A stretch of DNA of 15,344 nucleotides, from NCBI GenBank assembly GCA_051745395.1, contig JBNJEA010000073.1, forward strand, positions 1 through 15,344, written 5' to 3'. Position 1 is the first letter of the stretch; every line of letters starts with the position of its first letter. The notes beneath the pieces were generated by a model. That model saw nothing but the letters and a program-made list of their open reading frames with translations. It did not search any database and was not told the DNA's origin. The position numbers and the translations under genes were made by a program. Below, piece by piece: positions 6,447 through 14,378 of the stretch. Source of the DNA: JBNJEA01 sp051745395. Lineage in GTDB: Bacteria > Desulfobacterota > Desulfobacteria > Desulfobacterales > Desulfosalsimonadaceae.

Positions 6447-8930
6447 ATGAATACACCGGGACTGAAAGTGGATTTGCATGTTCACTCGAAAATGTCGGAC
6501 CGCCCCTCGCAGTGGATTCTTCAGAAATTAAGCTGCCCGGAAAGTTTCACCGCACCGGCGAAAATTTACGAGGTGGCCCGGCAGCGGGGCATGGACCTGG
6601 TGACCATCAGCGACCACAACCGGATCACCGGCAGCCTGGAAATCGCCCATCTGCCCAATACGTTCGTCAGCGAAGAAATCACCACCTATTTTCCGGAAGA
6701 CCACTGCAAGCTCCACGTGCTGGCATTAGATATTACGGAAGCGCACCACGAAGACATCTCGCGGCTCCGTCAAAACGTCTATGACCTGGTGGCCTATCTG
6801 CAACAGCAGCAGATTCCGCACGTGCTGGCCCATCCCCTGTTTGATATCAACCATAAACTGACCCTGTCGCATTTTGAAAAAATGCTGCTGCTGTTTACCC
6901 ATTTCGAACGAAACGGCGCCCGCGACGATTATCAGAACCGGGTGCTTGAATCGGTTTTAAAGGACATCGGTCCGAAAGATATCGAATGGCTGGCGGACAA
7001 GCACAACATCGTCCCCACAGGTGAGCGGCCCTGGAAAAAAAATATCACCGGGGGCTCGGATGACCATTCTTCCTTGAATATTGCACGGATGTATACGGTT
7101 GCACCGGGTGCGACAACCAAGGAAGATTTTTTTGCGGCCATGGCGCAGGGCAACACCTGCGCCGCCGGTGAGCCGGCCACGCCGAAGACCATGGCGCATA
7201 ACCTCTACGGCATCGCTTATCAGTATTACAAGCATACCTTCAAGCTGGACTGTTACGTGGACAAGGAACCGCTGCTGCGATTCGTCGACCGGGCGCTGAC
7301 GCTGCCCCAGGCCGATCCCCGGAGCAAGGGGCTGCTGACCCGTCTTCAGGATTTTCTGATTGCGCGCCGGCCCTCGGTTTCCTTTTTTCATGACAAGACG
7401 CCGGGGGTTGCCGACCTGATACAGCAGAAGGGCAATGACTTTCTGGCCCGGCACGCAAGATACCAGCCGATGCTGGGCCAGCGCGGCGCAATGGGCGAGG
7501 AAAAGGAAGGCATCTGGTTTGAATTCGTCAATGACGTATCCGAGCAGATCATGCGCAACCTGGCCGACACCACGTTGAAGAGCCTGTCCGAGGCCAAGCT
7601 TTTCAATATTTTTCAGACCATCGGCTCGGCCGGGTCGGTGGCGACCCTGGTGGCGCCGTATTTCATGGCCTATCGCCTGTTTACCAAGGACCGCCGGTTT
7701 GCCGACGAATGTCACGCGCAATGCGTGGGCGGGGCTTCGGCGCCAAGGGCGGAAAAAGCCAAGGTTGCCCTGTTTACCGACACCTATCATGAAACCAACG
7801 GCGTGGCGCTCACCCTCCGCATGCAGGTGGACGCCGCGCGCAAATATGGCAAGGATTTTACCGTCATTACCTGTCACCCGGAACAAGGCGGCGAGGCGGT
7901 GACGTTTTCCCCGATCGGCTGCTATCAGCTCCCGGAGTATCCGGATATCAAACTCTATTATCCCCCGTTTCTGCAGATGCTTGACTACTGTTTTGAAAAC
8001 GGTGTTACCCAGATCCATGCCTCAACACCCGGACCCGTGGGGCTTTGTGCACTGGCGGTGGCCCGCACACTGGATCTGCCGCTATACGGCACGTATCATA
8101 CCGCCTTTCCCCAGTATGCCGCCGAATTGACGGGGGACAACGACATCGAGGAATTCATGTGGAAGGCCATGATCTGGTTTTACAACCAGATGGACATGGT
8201 GTACGTGCCGTCGGCGGCAACGGGCAGGGAACTTGCCGCCAAGGGACTAAAAGAGCAAAAAATCCAGCGCTATCCCCGCGGCATTGATACCGACCGTTTC
8301 CATCCGAACAAACGAAACGGATTCTGGGCATCGGAATACGACCTGGACCAACAGAGCCTGAAACTGCTTTACGTGGGCCGCATTTCCAGGGAGAAAAACC
8401 TGGAAACCCTGGTGGCGGCATTCCGCCGGCTGGAGGCGAGCGGAAAAAATATTGACCTGATCATCGTTGGCGACGGTCCGTACAAAAAGGAAATGCAGGC
8501 GGCGCTGAAAGGGTCGCGGGCGTTTTTTACCGGCCTTTTGACCGGCCATCGGCTGGCACAGGCCTATGCGTCAAGCGACCTGTTTGTTTTTCCCTCCACG
8601 ACCGATACTTTCGGCAACGTGGTGCTGGAAGCCCAGGCTTCGGGCATACCCGTGATCGTAACCGACCAGGGCGGCCCGCAGGAAAACGTAAAGCCGGGGC
8701 TAACCGGACACGTGGTGCCCGCCCTGGACGCCGATGCCATGGCCGACGCAATTGAGCGGCTATACGACAACCCGGACGAAATGGCGCGGATGAAAAATGC
8801 CGCCCGCCTGTACATGCAGGGACGGTCCTTTGAAAAGAATTTTTTGCGGACCTGGGATCTGTATAAACAGGCGTCGCAGACCGTCGAGCCCAAAACGCCG
8901 TTGGAGGCGATTTTGCCGCTGGCGTCCTGA
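6447..8930 (+). CDS. PHP-domain phosphoesterase fused to family-4 glycosyltransferase
   Basis: An 827-residue two-domain protein. The N-terminal PHP domain (about 6-245) keeps the expected metal ligands: DLHVHS (His11, His13), SDHN (Asp56, His57), SEEIT (Glu76 or Glu77), KLHVL (His90), LAHPL (His129), FERNG (Glu154) and GSDDHS (Asp206, His207). It is therefore probably an active trinuclear-metal phosphoesterase. A helical linker (about 250-435) follows, then a complete GT4 module from KVALFTDTYHETNGVA (about 438) to the end, with YHTAF, YVGRISREKN, VGDGPYK and the D-x7-E motif DTFGNVVLE (Asp720, Glu728). The ATG at 6447 has GGGAG eight bases upstream. It leads an operon with btaA and btaB, so a diacylglycerol-type acceptor is plausible; the PHP domain may remove phosphate from the acceptor, the donor or a phospholipid. 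No signal peptide is seen; cytoplasmic or peripheral membrane. Confidence 0.92.
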   Translation: MNTPGLKVDLHVHSKMSDRPSQWILQKLSCPESFTAPAKIYEVARQRGMDLVTISDHNRITGSLEIAHLPNTFVSEEITTYFPEDHCKLHVLALDITEAHHEDISRLRQNVYDLVAYLQQQQIPHVLAHPLFDINHKLTLSHFEKMLLLFTHFERNGARDDYQNRVLESVLKDIGPKDIEWLADKHNIVPTGERPWKKNITGGSDDHSSLNIARMYTVAPGATTKEDFFAAMAQGNTCAAGEPATPKTMAHNLYGIAYQYYKHTFKLDCYVDKEPLLRFVDRALTLPQADPRSKGLLTRLQDFLIARRPSVSFFHDKTPGVADLIQQKGNDFLARHARYQPMLGQRGAMGEEKEGIWFEFVNDVSEQIMRNLADTTLKSLSEAKLFNIFQTIGSAGSVATLVAPYFMAYRLFTKDRRFADECHAQCVGGASAPRAEKAKVALFTDTYHETNGVALTLRMQVDAARKYGKDFTVITCHPEQGGEAVTFSPIGCYQLPEYPDIKLYYPPFLQMLDYCFENGVTQIHASTPGPVGLCALAVARTLDLPLYGTYHTAFPQYAAELTGDNDIEEFMWKAMIWFYNQMDMVYVPSAATGRELAAKGLKEQKIQRYPRGIDTDRFHPNKRNGFWASEYDLDQQSLKLLYVGRISREKNLETLVAAFRRLEASGKNIDLIIVGDGPYKKEMQAALKGSRAFFTGLLTGHRLAQAYASSDLFVFPSTTDTFGNVVLEAQASGIPVIVTDQGGPQENVKPGLTGHVVPALDADAMADAIERLYDNPDEMARMKNAARLYMQGRSFEKNFLRTWDLYKQASQTVEPKTPLEAILPLAS

Positions 8931-8980
8931 CGACCGGAAAACGCCCGGTGGCACAAGGGATCAAGATAAATGTATGACAG

Positions 8981-8994
8981 GCGGCAAAAGCCGC
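8981..8994 (+). repeat. Short stem-loop ahead of btaA
   Basis: GCGGC, loop AAAA, GCCGC: a 5-bp GC stem ending 16 bp before the btaA start codon. No T-tract follows, so it is not a terminator. It could modulate translation of btaA, whose ribosome binding site is weak (GGGA at about 8998-9001). Confidence 0.35.
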
Positions 8995-9010
8995 ATCGGG
9001 AAATTCAATC

Positions 9011-10165
9011 ATGTTGAAAACATTACAGGACCGCGTGTTTCAATTTATCCACAACAGCCAGTTGATTTACAACACGTGCTGGGAAGACCCCTGGATCGAC
9101 CGGGAACTGATGGGCCTGGGGCCGGACAGCAAGGTGGTGATGATCACCAGCGCCGGCTGCAACGCGCTGGATTACCTGCTGGACGGACCGGGCCGGATTC
9201 ATGCCGTGGATGTCAACTTCCGCCAGAACGCCCTTTTTGAGTTAAAGCGGGCCTTGATCGAGCGGGGGGATTACGAGGATTTTTTTCACATGTTCGGCAA
9301 CGGCCGCCATGAACGCTATGAACAGATTTACCGGGCAATCCGCAACCGGCTGCCGGCCATGGTCCGGCAGTTCTGGGACGCGAAAATCCATTACTTTAAG
9401 CCGAAAAGCGGGGGGCGCAATTCGTTTTATTTCCACGGCACCTCGGGGCTGGTGGCCTGCGCCATGCGGTTTTACCTGCAACGGATCAAGAAAAAAGCCG
9501 GACCCTTGGTGATCGAGCTGCTCGACGCCGAAAGCCGGCAGGAGCAGAAGCGCATTTTCGAAAAAATCGACTCAGTATTGTGGGACCGCCTCAATGCCTG
9601 GCTGGTCCGGCAGTCGACGCTGATGTCGATGCTCGGCGTGCCCGCCCCGCAGATCCGGTTGATTGAGAGCCAGTATCCGGGCGGGTTGAACGCGTACGTG
9701 CGTGACAAGATCCGCCATGTTTTCACGGAAGTGTCGGTAAAGCACAATTATTTCTGGCGGGTCTATATCACCGGGGCCTATACGCGGGACTGCTGTCCGC
9801 AATACCTGAAGGAAGAAAACTTCGAAACCCTGCGCGCAAACATTTCCCGGGTCCGCACCCATACCACGACCATCACGGATTTCTTGCGGCATAACCCGGA
9901 CGCCTACACCCACTTTATTCTGCTGGACCACCAGGATTGGATGGCCGGCCACGCCCCGCAGGCGCTGGCTGAAGAATGGGACTTTATTCTGCAAAACAGC
10001 CGGCCCGGCACCAGGGTGCTGTTCCGATCCGCAGGGGCGGATTGTGATTTTCTGCCCGCCCACGTCACGGCCTCGCTTCAGTTTCAACCCGGCAGGACCC
10101 AATGGCTGCACAGGCAGGATCGGGTGGGGACATACGGCAGTCTGCATTTCGCCGAAATCTGCTGA
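9011..10165 (+). CDS. btaA: BtaA, SAM:diacylglycerol 3-amino-3-carboxypropyltransferase (DUF3419)
   Basis: 384 residues, the usual length for BtaA, which moves the 3-amino-3-carboxypropyl group of SAM onto diacylglycerol to make diacylglyceryl-homoserine, the first step to the betaine lipid DGTS. The DUF3419 hallmarks are present: YNTCWEDPWIDRE (20-32), the SAM-site strand VVMITSAGCNALDYLL (42-57), HAVDVNFRQNALFELK (64-79), YFHGTSGL, and FILLDHQDWMA near the C-terminus. The enzyme is membrane-associated without obvious transmembrane helices. The start at 9011 is the only in-frame ATG before the conserved region; its ribosome binding site is weak, and a small stem-loop lies just upstream. It is 80 bp after the PHP-glycosyltransferase and 14 bp before btaB, an arrangement matching the btaA-btaB order known from Rhodobacter. 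Confidence 0.93.
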   Translation: MLKTLQDRVFQFIHNSQLIYNTCWEDPWIDRELMGLGPDSKVVMITSAGCNALDYLLDGPGRIHAVDVNFRQNALFELKRALIERGDYEDFFHMFGNGRHERYEQIYRAIRNRLPAMVRQFWDAKIHYFKPKSGGRNSFYFHGTSGLVACAMRFYLQRIKKKAGPLVIELLDAESRQEQKRIFEKIDSVLWDRLNAWLVRQSTLMSMLGVPAPQIRLIESQYPGGLNAYVRDKIRHVFTEVSVKHNYFWRVYITGAYTRDCCPQYLKEENFETLRANISRVRTHTTTITDFLRHNPDAYTHFILLDHQDWMAGHAPQALAEEWDFILQNSRPGTRVLFRSAGADCDFLPAHVTASLQFQPGRTQWLHRQDRVGTYGSLHFAEIC

Positions 10166-10179
10166 AAAGGAAAAAGCTT

Positions 10180-10791
10180 ATGACAGCGGCCACGGCGGTC
10201 GAAAAGTACTACCGCATCCATTCCAGGATCTACGATGTCACCCGGTGGAGTTTTCTGTTCGGGCGCGATCGGCTGATCCAAGAAATTGCACGTATTGACC
10301 ACCCGGCCTCTGTTCTGGAGGTCGGCTGCGGTACCGGGAAAAACCTGGCAGCTATGGCCCGGCGGTTTCCGGCAGCACAACTTACCGGTCTGGATCTGTC
10401 AAACGAAATGCTTTCCATCGCGGAAAAAAAGCTTGGCAACGCCGGTTATCCGGTGGCGCTGATGAACCGTTCCTACCGTCAGCCGGTTTATCCCGATCAA
10501 TTTGACCTTGTGGTCTTCTCCTACGCGCTTTCCATGTTCAACCCGGGCTGGCGGCAGGCCATCTGGTCGGCATCCCGGGACCTGTGCAGCGGCGGGCTCA
10601 TTGCCGTGGTGGATTTCCATGACTCGCCGGTTTGCGCTTTCAAAAAATGGATGGGTGTCAACCATGTCCGCATGGACGGCCATTTGTCCGGATTGCTGCG
10701 CGACACATTCGAGCCGATCTTTTTCCAGATTTATACCGCCTACTTCGGAATGTGGCGGTATGTGATTTTTATCGGCCGGAAGCGGTTTTAA
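10180..10791 (+). CDS. btaB: BtaB, diacylglyceryl-homoserine N-methyltransferase
   Basis: A 203-residue class I SAM methyltransferase. After BtaA, BtaB adds three methyl groups to the homoserine nitrogen, completing the DGTS betaine headgroup. Visible features are IYDVTRWSFLFGR (17-29), a stretch I recognise from BtaB proteins, the SAM motif VLEVGCGTGKN (45-55), the acidic LDLS (71-74), FDLVVFSYALSM and the C-terminal WRYVIFIGRK. I took the ATG at 10180 rather than the GTG frame from 10102, since the latter overlaps btaA by 64 bp and adds an unconserved basic extension; AAAAGG lies nine bases upstream of 10180. It follows btaA by 14 bp, so the two are cotranscribed. Its 3' end overlaps the convergent ATPase gene by 23 bp. 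Annotation as a generic methyltransferase is the fallback, but adjacency to btaA makes BtaB the best reading. Confidence 0.9.
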   Translation: MTAATAVEKYYRIHSRIYDVTRWSFLFGRDRLIQEIARIDHPASVLEVGCGTGKNLAAMARRFPAAQLTGLDLSNEMLSIAEKKLGNAGYPVALMNRSYRQPVYPDQFDLVVFSYALSMFNPGWRQAIWSASRDLCSGGLIAVVDFHDSPVCAFKKWMGVNHVRMDGHLSGLLRDTFEPIFFQIYTAYFGMWRYVIFIGRKRF

Positions 10792-13777
10792 TTGCTTCAT
10801 TGACTGTTAAAGCAGAAACGGCACTGCCGAAAACCAGGGCGGTCTCAGCAGCTGTCATGGCCCGAAGACCCAAGAGGCTTCGAAGCGAGGGGGAGAACAG
10901 GGTCAGCAGGTGAAGGCCTACGGAGCCGAGCACCGCCAGGTTGACCCAGTGGTTGGAAGGGCGCCGGGCGGGGCGGAATATCGAGCTCCGCTCGGAGCGG
11001 CACCCGTAGGCGTGGAGCAGCTGGCCCAGGGTCAGGCTGTGAAATGCCAGCGTCGAGGCCCGGGCGCCGATGCCGTATCGCAGCAGGCCATAGCCGTAAA
11101 CGCTCATGGCATGGCTGGTGATCACGGACGACTCCCTTAACATCCGCTGGTAATCTTTGCGGGAAAACATCGGGGCGTCCGGTTCGCGGGGCGCACAGGA
11201 AAGGGCCTGGCTTTCCGGCGGTTCAAGGGAAAGCGCCAGGCCGGGAAATATGTCTGAAATGGTATTGATCCACAGCAATTGCATGGGCGCAAGCGGCGCG
11301 CCGGTGCCGGCCGCCACCGAGGTGGTCGTCAGAAGGATTTCTGAAAAATTGGTGGACAGGAAAAAGCCGATCGATTTCTTGATGTTGTCGTAGGTGGTGC
11401 GGCCGTGGTGGATCGATTCGATCATGGTGTCTAAGTGGTCCCTTGACAGGATCACATCGGCCACGTCCCGGGCCACATCGGTGCCGTCTTTTCCCATGGC
11501 GATGCCCACATCGGCGGCGCGCAGCGCCGGGCCGTCGTTGATGCCGTCGCCGGTCATGGCCACCACTTTGCCGGCCGATTGCAGCGCCTGGACGATCTTG
11601 AGCTTGTGGGCCGGGCTGAGCCGGGAATAGAGGTGGACTTTTCCGGCCTGGTCTTTCATGTCTTCGGGGCTGTGTTTGTCGAGTTCCGCCACATCCATCA
11701 TTTGCAGGGGGGCGCCCTGGCTCAAATTCAACTGGCGGGCCACCGTTTCGGCGGTCAGCGCCTGATCCCCCGTAATCATAACGGTTTCAATACCGGCCCG
11801 GTGAAAGGCGGCGATGACCGCTTTGACGCCCGGGCGGAGTGGGTCCACCATCCCGATCAGTCCGATCCAGACGTAACCGTTTGATTTTTGCGCCCCGGCC
11901 CTGCTGCCCACCGTCCGGGTGGCTGTGCCCAGCACCCGAAGGGCACGGCCGGCCATGCGGTCGTTTTCGTCCAGGATCGCCTGTCGGTCGGTTTCGGTCA
12001 TTTCGAGCACCTTGCCGTCTTTTAACAAGTGGGCGCAAAGTTCCAGCACCTCCACCGGATTGCCCTTTACCGCCTGCAGCATCCCCCCGTCGGGCAGGGC
12101 ATGCAGGGTGCTCATGATACGGCTTTTTTCGGATCGCAGTTTGACCTCTACCAGTCGGTGGCTTTTCCGGATGGATTTGACGTCCATGGCCTGTTCCAGG
12201 GCCAGTTCCACCAGGGCGTTTTCCGTTGGCGAGCCGATAAGTTCCTGCTCGCCGTTGCCGTTGACGGTGTCGATTTTTACCTCGCTGCACAAGGCCGCAA
12301 TGGTCAGCAATTGTTTGAGTTCGGGTATTTCCTCTGCGGAAATGGTTTTGCCGTCGCTTCGAAGGACCCGGTCCTCGCCGCGGTCGATGTGCTTGCCGCC
12401 GGTAAAAATCGACGCCACTGTCATCTTGTTGCGGGTGATGGTGCCGGTTTTGTCAAAGCAGATGACCTGGACGGACCCCAGGGTCTCTACGGCCGGCAGA
12501 TTGCGGATCAGGATGCCGTGCTTCTGCATTTCGTTGATGCCGATGGAAAAGGTGGTGGTCACCGATGCCGGCAGCCCTTCCGGTATGGCGGCGGCGGCCA
12601 GGGAAACCGAGATGCGCAGCATATCGATCAATGTAAATCCCCGCACCCAGCCGATGCCGAACACCGCAGCACAGATGCCCGTTGAAAGCATTACCAGGCG
12701 GCTGCCGGTGCGGGCCATCTGTTGTTGTATCGGCGGGGCAGGGGGCCGTGTGCATTGCAGCAGGGACTGCAGTTGCCCCAAAGTGGTTTGCGCACCGGTG
12801 GCCACAACCACCCCCTTGCCATACCCGGCAGAAACCACGGTGCCCATGAAGGCCATGTTGTTGATTTCGGAGATGGGCAGGTGCTTTTTCTTCAGGGCTT
12901 TGGCGGTTTTTTCAACCGGGAAGTTTTCGCCGGTCAGGGCGGACTCATCGATGCTCAAATGCCGGCTCTCAATTAACCGGATATCGGCGGGGACATAGGT
13001 GCCGGGTTTGAGTACCAGGATGTCGCCGGCCACGATCTGCTCGGCGGCGGTTTTTTGTGGTTTGCCGTCCCGCAACAGTTTTGCCGGCGGTATTTCCGTG
13101 CGTTGAATGCTTTCGATGGTACGTTCGGAGCGGCTTTCCGTGACAAAGCCGATCAAGGCGTTGGCGGTGAGTACGCCCAGGATGACCGCCGCATCGATAA
13201 ACGCGCCGGTCACCACGGAAAGCCCGGCCGCCCCGCCGAGCAGGGCCACCGGAAGCGACTTGTACTGCTCAATGAACATGGACCAGGCCGAACGTTTTGC
13301 GATCTCCGGCAACCGGTTGGCACCATCTTCCTGCAGGCGCAGTTGTGCGTTTTCTTTGGAAAGCCCCCGGCTGGCGTCGGTTTCAAAGGCCTCGATGACC
13401 CGGGCCGAACTGCGGCGGTGCCAAACGGTGTCCATGGCCATGGCATGGAGGTCGCAATCGACGCCCCCGTTGGCATCTTGCCGGCCGGCGCTTTCACTGA
13501 CCGGACTGCCGGCGGTTTTGATTTGGTCGATGACCGACTCGATGCAAGCAAGAATACGGTCAAGGTTGACCGCGGGATCATAGAGGACCAGGATTTTGCC
13601 TGTGACGGAATTGGCCGATATCCGGGCGATTTCTTCTCGGCGGGCAAGGATTTGTTCCAGTTGGTTTTTGACGGCTTGATTTTTTCTAAGCCCCTGGATT
13701 TTTATCCGGGCCCGGCCGGGGACGGCAGTGTGCACCGGTAATGCCGCAGATTGCCTTTGTCTGTTTACCTCGTCCAT
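10769..13777 (-). CDS. P2A-like cation-transporting P-type ATPase with N-terminal HMA_2 domain
   Basis: A 1002-residue P-type ATPase in the inner membrane. Order: HMA_2-like domain (about 13-85, with HTAVPGRARIKI and no CxxC), cation-ATPase N-terminal domain (about 119-165), M1-M2, actuator loop with ESALTGEN (278-285), M3-M4 with the ion motif AAAIPEGLP (Glu400), phosphorylation motif DKTGTITRN (Asp442), P-domain TGDQALTA (669-676) and TGDGINDGPAL (742-752), then M5-M10. Residues matching calcium-pump sites are Glu400, Asn810 and Glu813 (NFSE), and Asn838/Ser841/Asp842 (NTISD). This argues for a P2A-type ion, Ca or Mn, rather than P1B heavy metals, which need CPx/SPC. The actuator motif is TGEN instead of TGES. 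The ATG at 13777 has only a weak GGGA upstream, 21 bp after the preceding HMA_2 gene, suggesting translational coupling. Substrate and direction are inferred. Confidence 0.9.
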   Translation of the reverse strand: MDEVNRQRQSAALPVHTAVPGRARIKIQGLRKNQAVKNQLEQILARREEIARISANSVTGKILVLYDPAVNLDRILACIESVIDQIKTAGSPVSESAGRQDANGGVDCDLHAMAMDTVWHRRSSARVIEAFETDASRGLSKENAQLRLQEDGANRLPEIAKRSAWSMFIEQYKSLPVALLGGAAGLSVVTGAFIDAAVILGVLTANALIGFVTESRSERTIESIQRTEIPPAKLLRDGKPQKTAAEQIVAGDILVLKPGTYVPADIRLIESRHLSIDESALTGENFPVEKTAKALKKKHLPISEINNMAFMGTVVSAGYGKGVVVATGAQTTLGQLQSLLQCTRPPAPPIQQQMARTGSRLVMLSTGICAAVFGIGWVRGFTLIDMLRISVSLAAAAIPEGLPASVTTTFSIGINEMQKHGILIRNLPAVETLGSVQVICFDKTGTITRNKMTVASIFTGGKHIDRGEDRVLRSDGKTISAEEIPELKQLLTIAALCSEVKIDTVNGNGEQELIGSPTENALVELALEQAMDVKSIRKSHRLVEVKLRSEKSRIMSTLHALPDGGMLQAVKGNPVEVLELCAHLLKDGKVLEMTETDRQAILDENDRMAGRALRVLGTATRTVGSRAGAQKSNGYVWIGLIGMVDPLRPGVKAVIAAFHRAGIETVMITGDQALTAETVARQLNLSQGAPLQMMDVAELDKHSPEDMKDQAGKVHLYSRLSPAHKLKIVQALQSAGKVVAMTGDGINDGPALRAADVGIAMGKDGTDVARDVADVILSRDHLDTMIESIHHGRTTYDNIKKSIGFFLSTNFSEILLTTTSVAAGTGAPLAPMQLLWINTISDIFPGLALSLEPPESQALSCAPREPDAPMFSRKDYQRMLRESSVITSHAMSVYGYGLLRYGIGARASTLAFHSLTLGQLLHAYGCRSERSSIFRPARRPSNHWVNLAVLGSVGLHLLTLFSPSLRSLLGLRAMTAAETALVFGSAVSALTVNEAIKTASGR

Positions 13778-13798
13778 CGGCTTGAATCCCGATTGCGG

Positions 13799-14332
13799 CT
13801 ATTCGCCGCCGTCGTCGCCGCCGGCATCTGCACCGTCATCATCGCCTCCGTTTTCATCGACTAAGGATTTGGTGAAAATGCCGAGGGCATACCAGAATGC
13901 CGTGTACCAGGGCGGCAGCCGGAAACCGTAGCGCAGAAGCTGATAAATGCCGGAGCCGACCAGAAAGACGAAAAGCAGAACTGGCAGGTCGAGATTATCC
14001 CGGCTTGTCCTTTTGACCGTTTCGTTGCATTGGCAAAACGAGGCATACACCTGCCGGCGGGCCGATTGACCGGCAGGGGGGCTTTGGCCGGCCAATTCAA
14101 ACAGGTGTTCGGATCGGGCAAAGCGTTTCACCTTGTCTTCGGCATCCGCTCCCGCATCGGTGATGAGCACGCCCGCGGTGGCGGCACTGGCTGCAATCTG
14201 CCGGGTCTTCATCCGTTGACGCAGCTTTTCTTCCACCTGGCTGAAAAAAGCGGTGTCGTCTCGCTTTTCAGGGATCCGGATGCGCAATCGTCCCGCACTG
14301 CGGTGCACCACTCGGGCTTCGGGCAGCGGCAA
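13799..14332 (-). CDS. HMA_2-like membrane protein with acidic Gly/Asp tail (TTG start)
   Basis: 177 residues. An N-terminal HMA_2-like domain (about 5-70) opens with VVHRSAGRLRIRIPE, matching the motif in the neighbouring ATPase and in the 2412-2783 protein, and lacks CxxC. A short linker holds CQC (Cys100, Cys102). Two hydrophobic segments follow (about 115-134 and 141-156), then a tail of Gly and Asp (159-177) that could bind divalent cations. The start is TTG at 14330-14332, decided by a strong AGGAGGT six bases upstream (14339-14345); no ATG lies nearby in frame. It precedes the ATPase by 21 bp and is probably its partner or regulator, at the inner membrane. No enzymatic function is visible. 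Confidence 0.82.
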   Translation of the reverse strand: MPLPEARVVHRSAGRLRIRIPEKRDDTAFFSQVEEKLRQRMKTRQIAASAATAGVLITDAGADAEDKVKRFARSEHLFELAGQSPPAGQSARRQVYASFCQCNETVKRTSRDNLDLPVLLFVFLVGSGIYQLLRYGFRLPPWYTAFWYALGIFTKSLVDENGGDDDGADAGGDDGGE

Positions 14333-14353
14333 ATTGATACCTCCTTACATGAT

Positions 14354-14368
14354 GGCATCCCGGATGCC
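14354..14368. repeat. 7-bp inverted repeat GGCATCC-C-GGATGCC
   Basis: A perfect dyad 9 bp upstream of the AGGAGGT that serves the HMA_2 gene, inside the operon. It shares the core ATCCCGGAT with the dyad at 6382-6396. It could be an mRNA hairpin that affects translation or decay. Confidence 0.45.
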
Positions 14369-14378
14369 GGAATGAATA

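Noticed and set aside
10102..10179. N-terminal extension of btaB from a GTG at 10102
   Set aside because: It overlaps btaA by 64 bp, is basic and unconserved in style, and the ATG at 10180 has a ribosome binding site and the expected family length.
11919..12998. Long open frame on the + strand inside the ATPase gene (also 13055-13741 +, 6957-8018 -, 676-1356 -)
   Set aside because: They lie antisense to well-supported genes, have no ribosome binding site or recognisable domain, and are typical shadows in GC-rich DNA.
10769..13777. Assignment of the ATPase as a P1B heavy-metal (copper/zinc/FezB-type) pump
   Set aside because: The M4 motif is PEGL rather than CPC or SPC, the HMA-like domain has no CxxC, and M5/M6 residues match calcium-type pumps.
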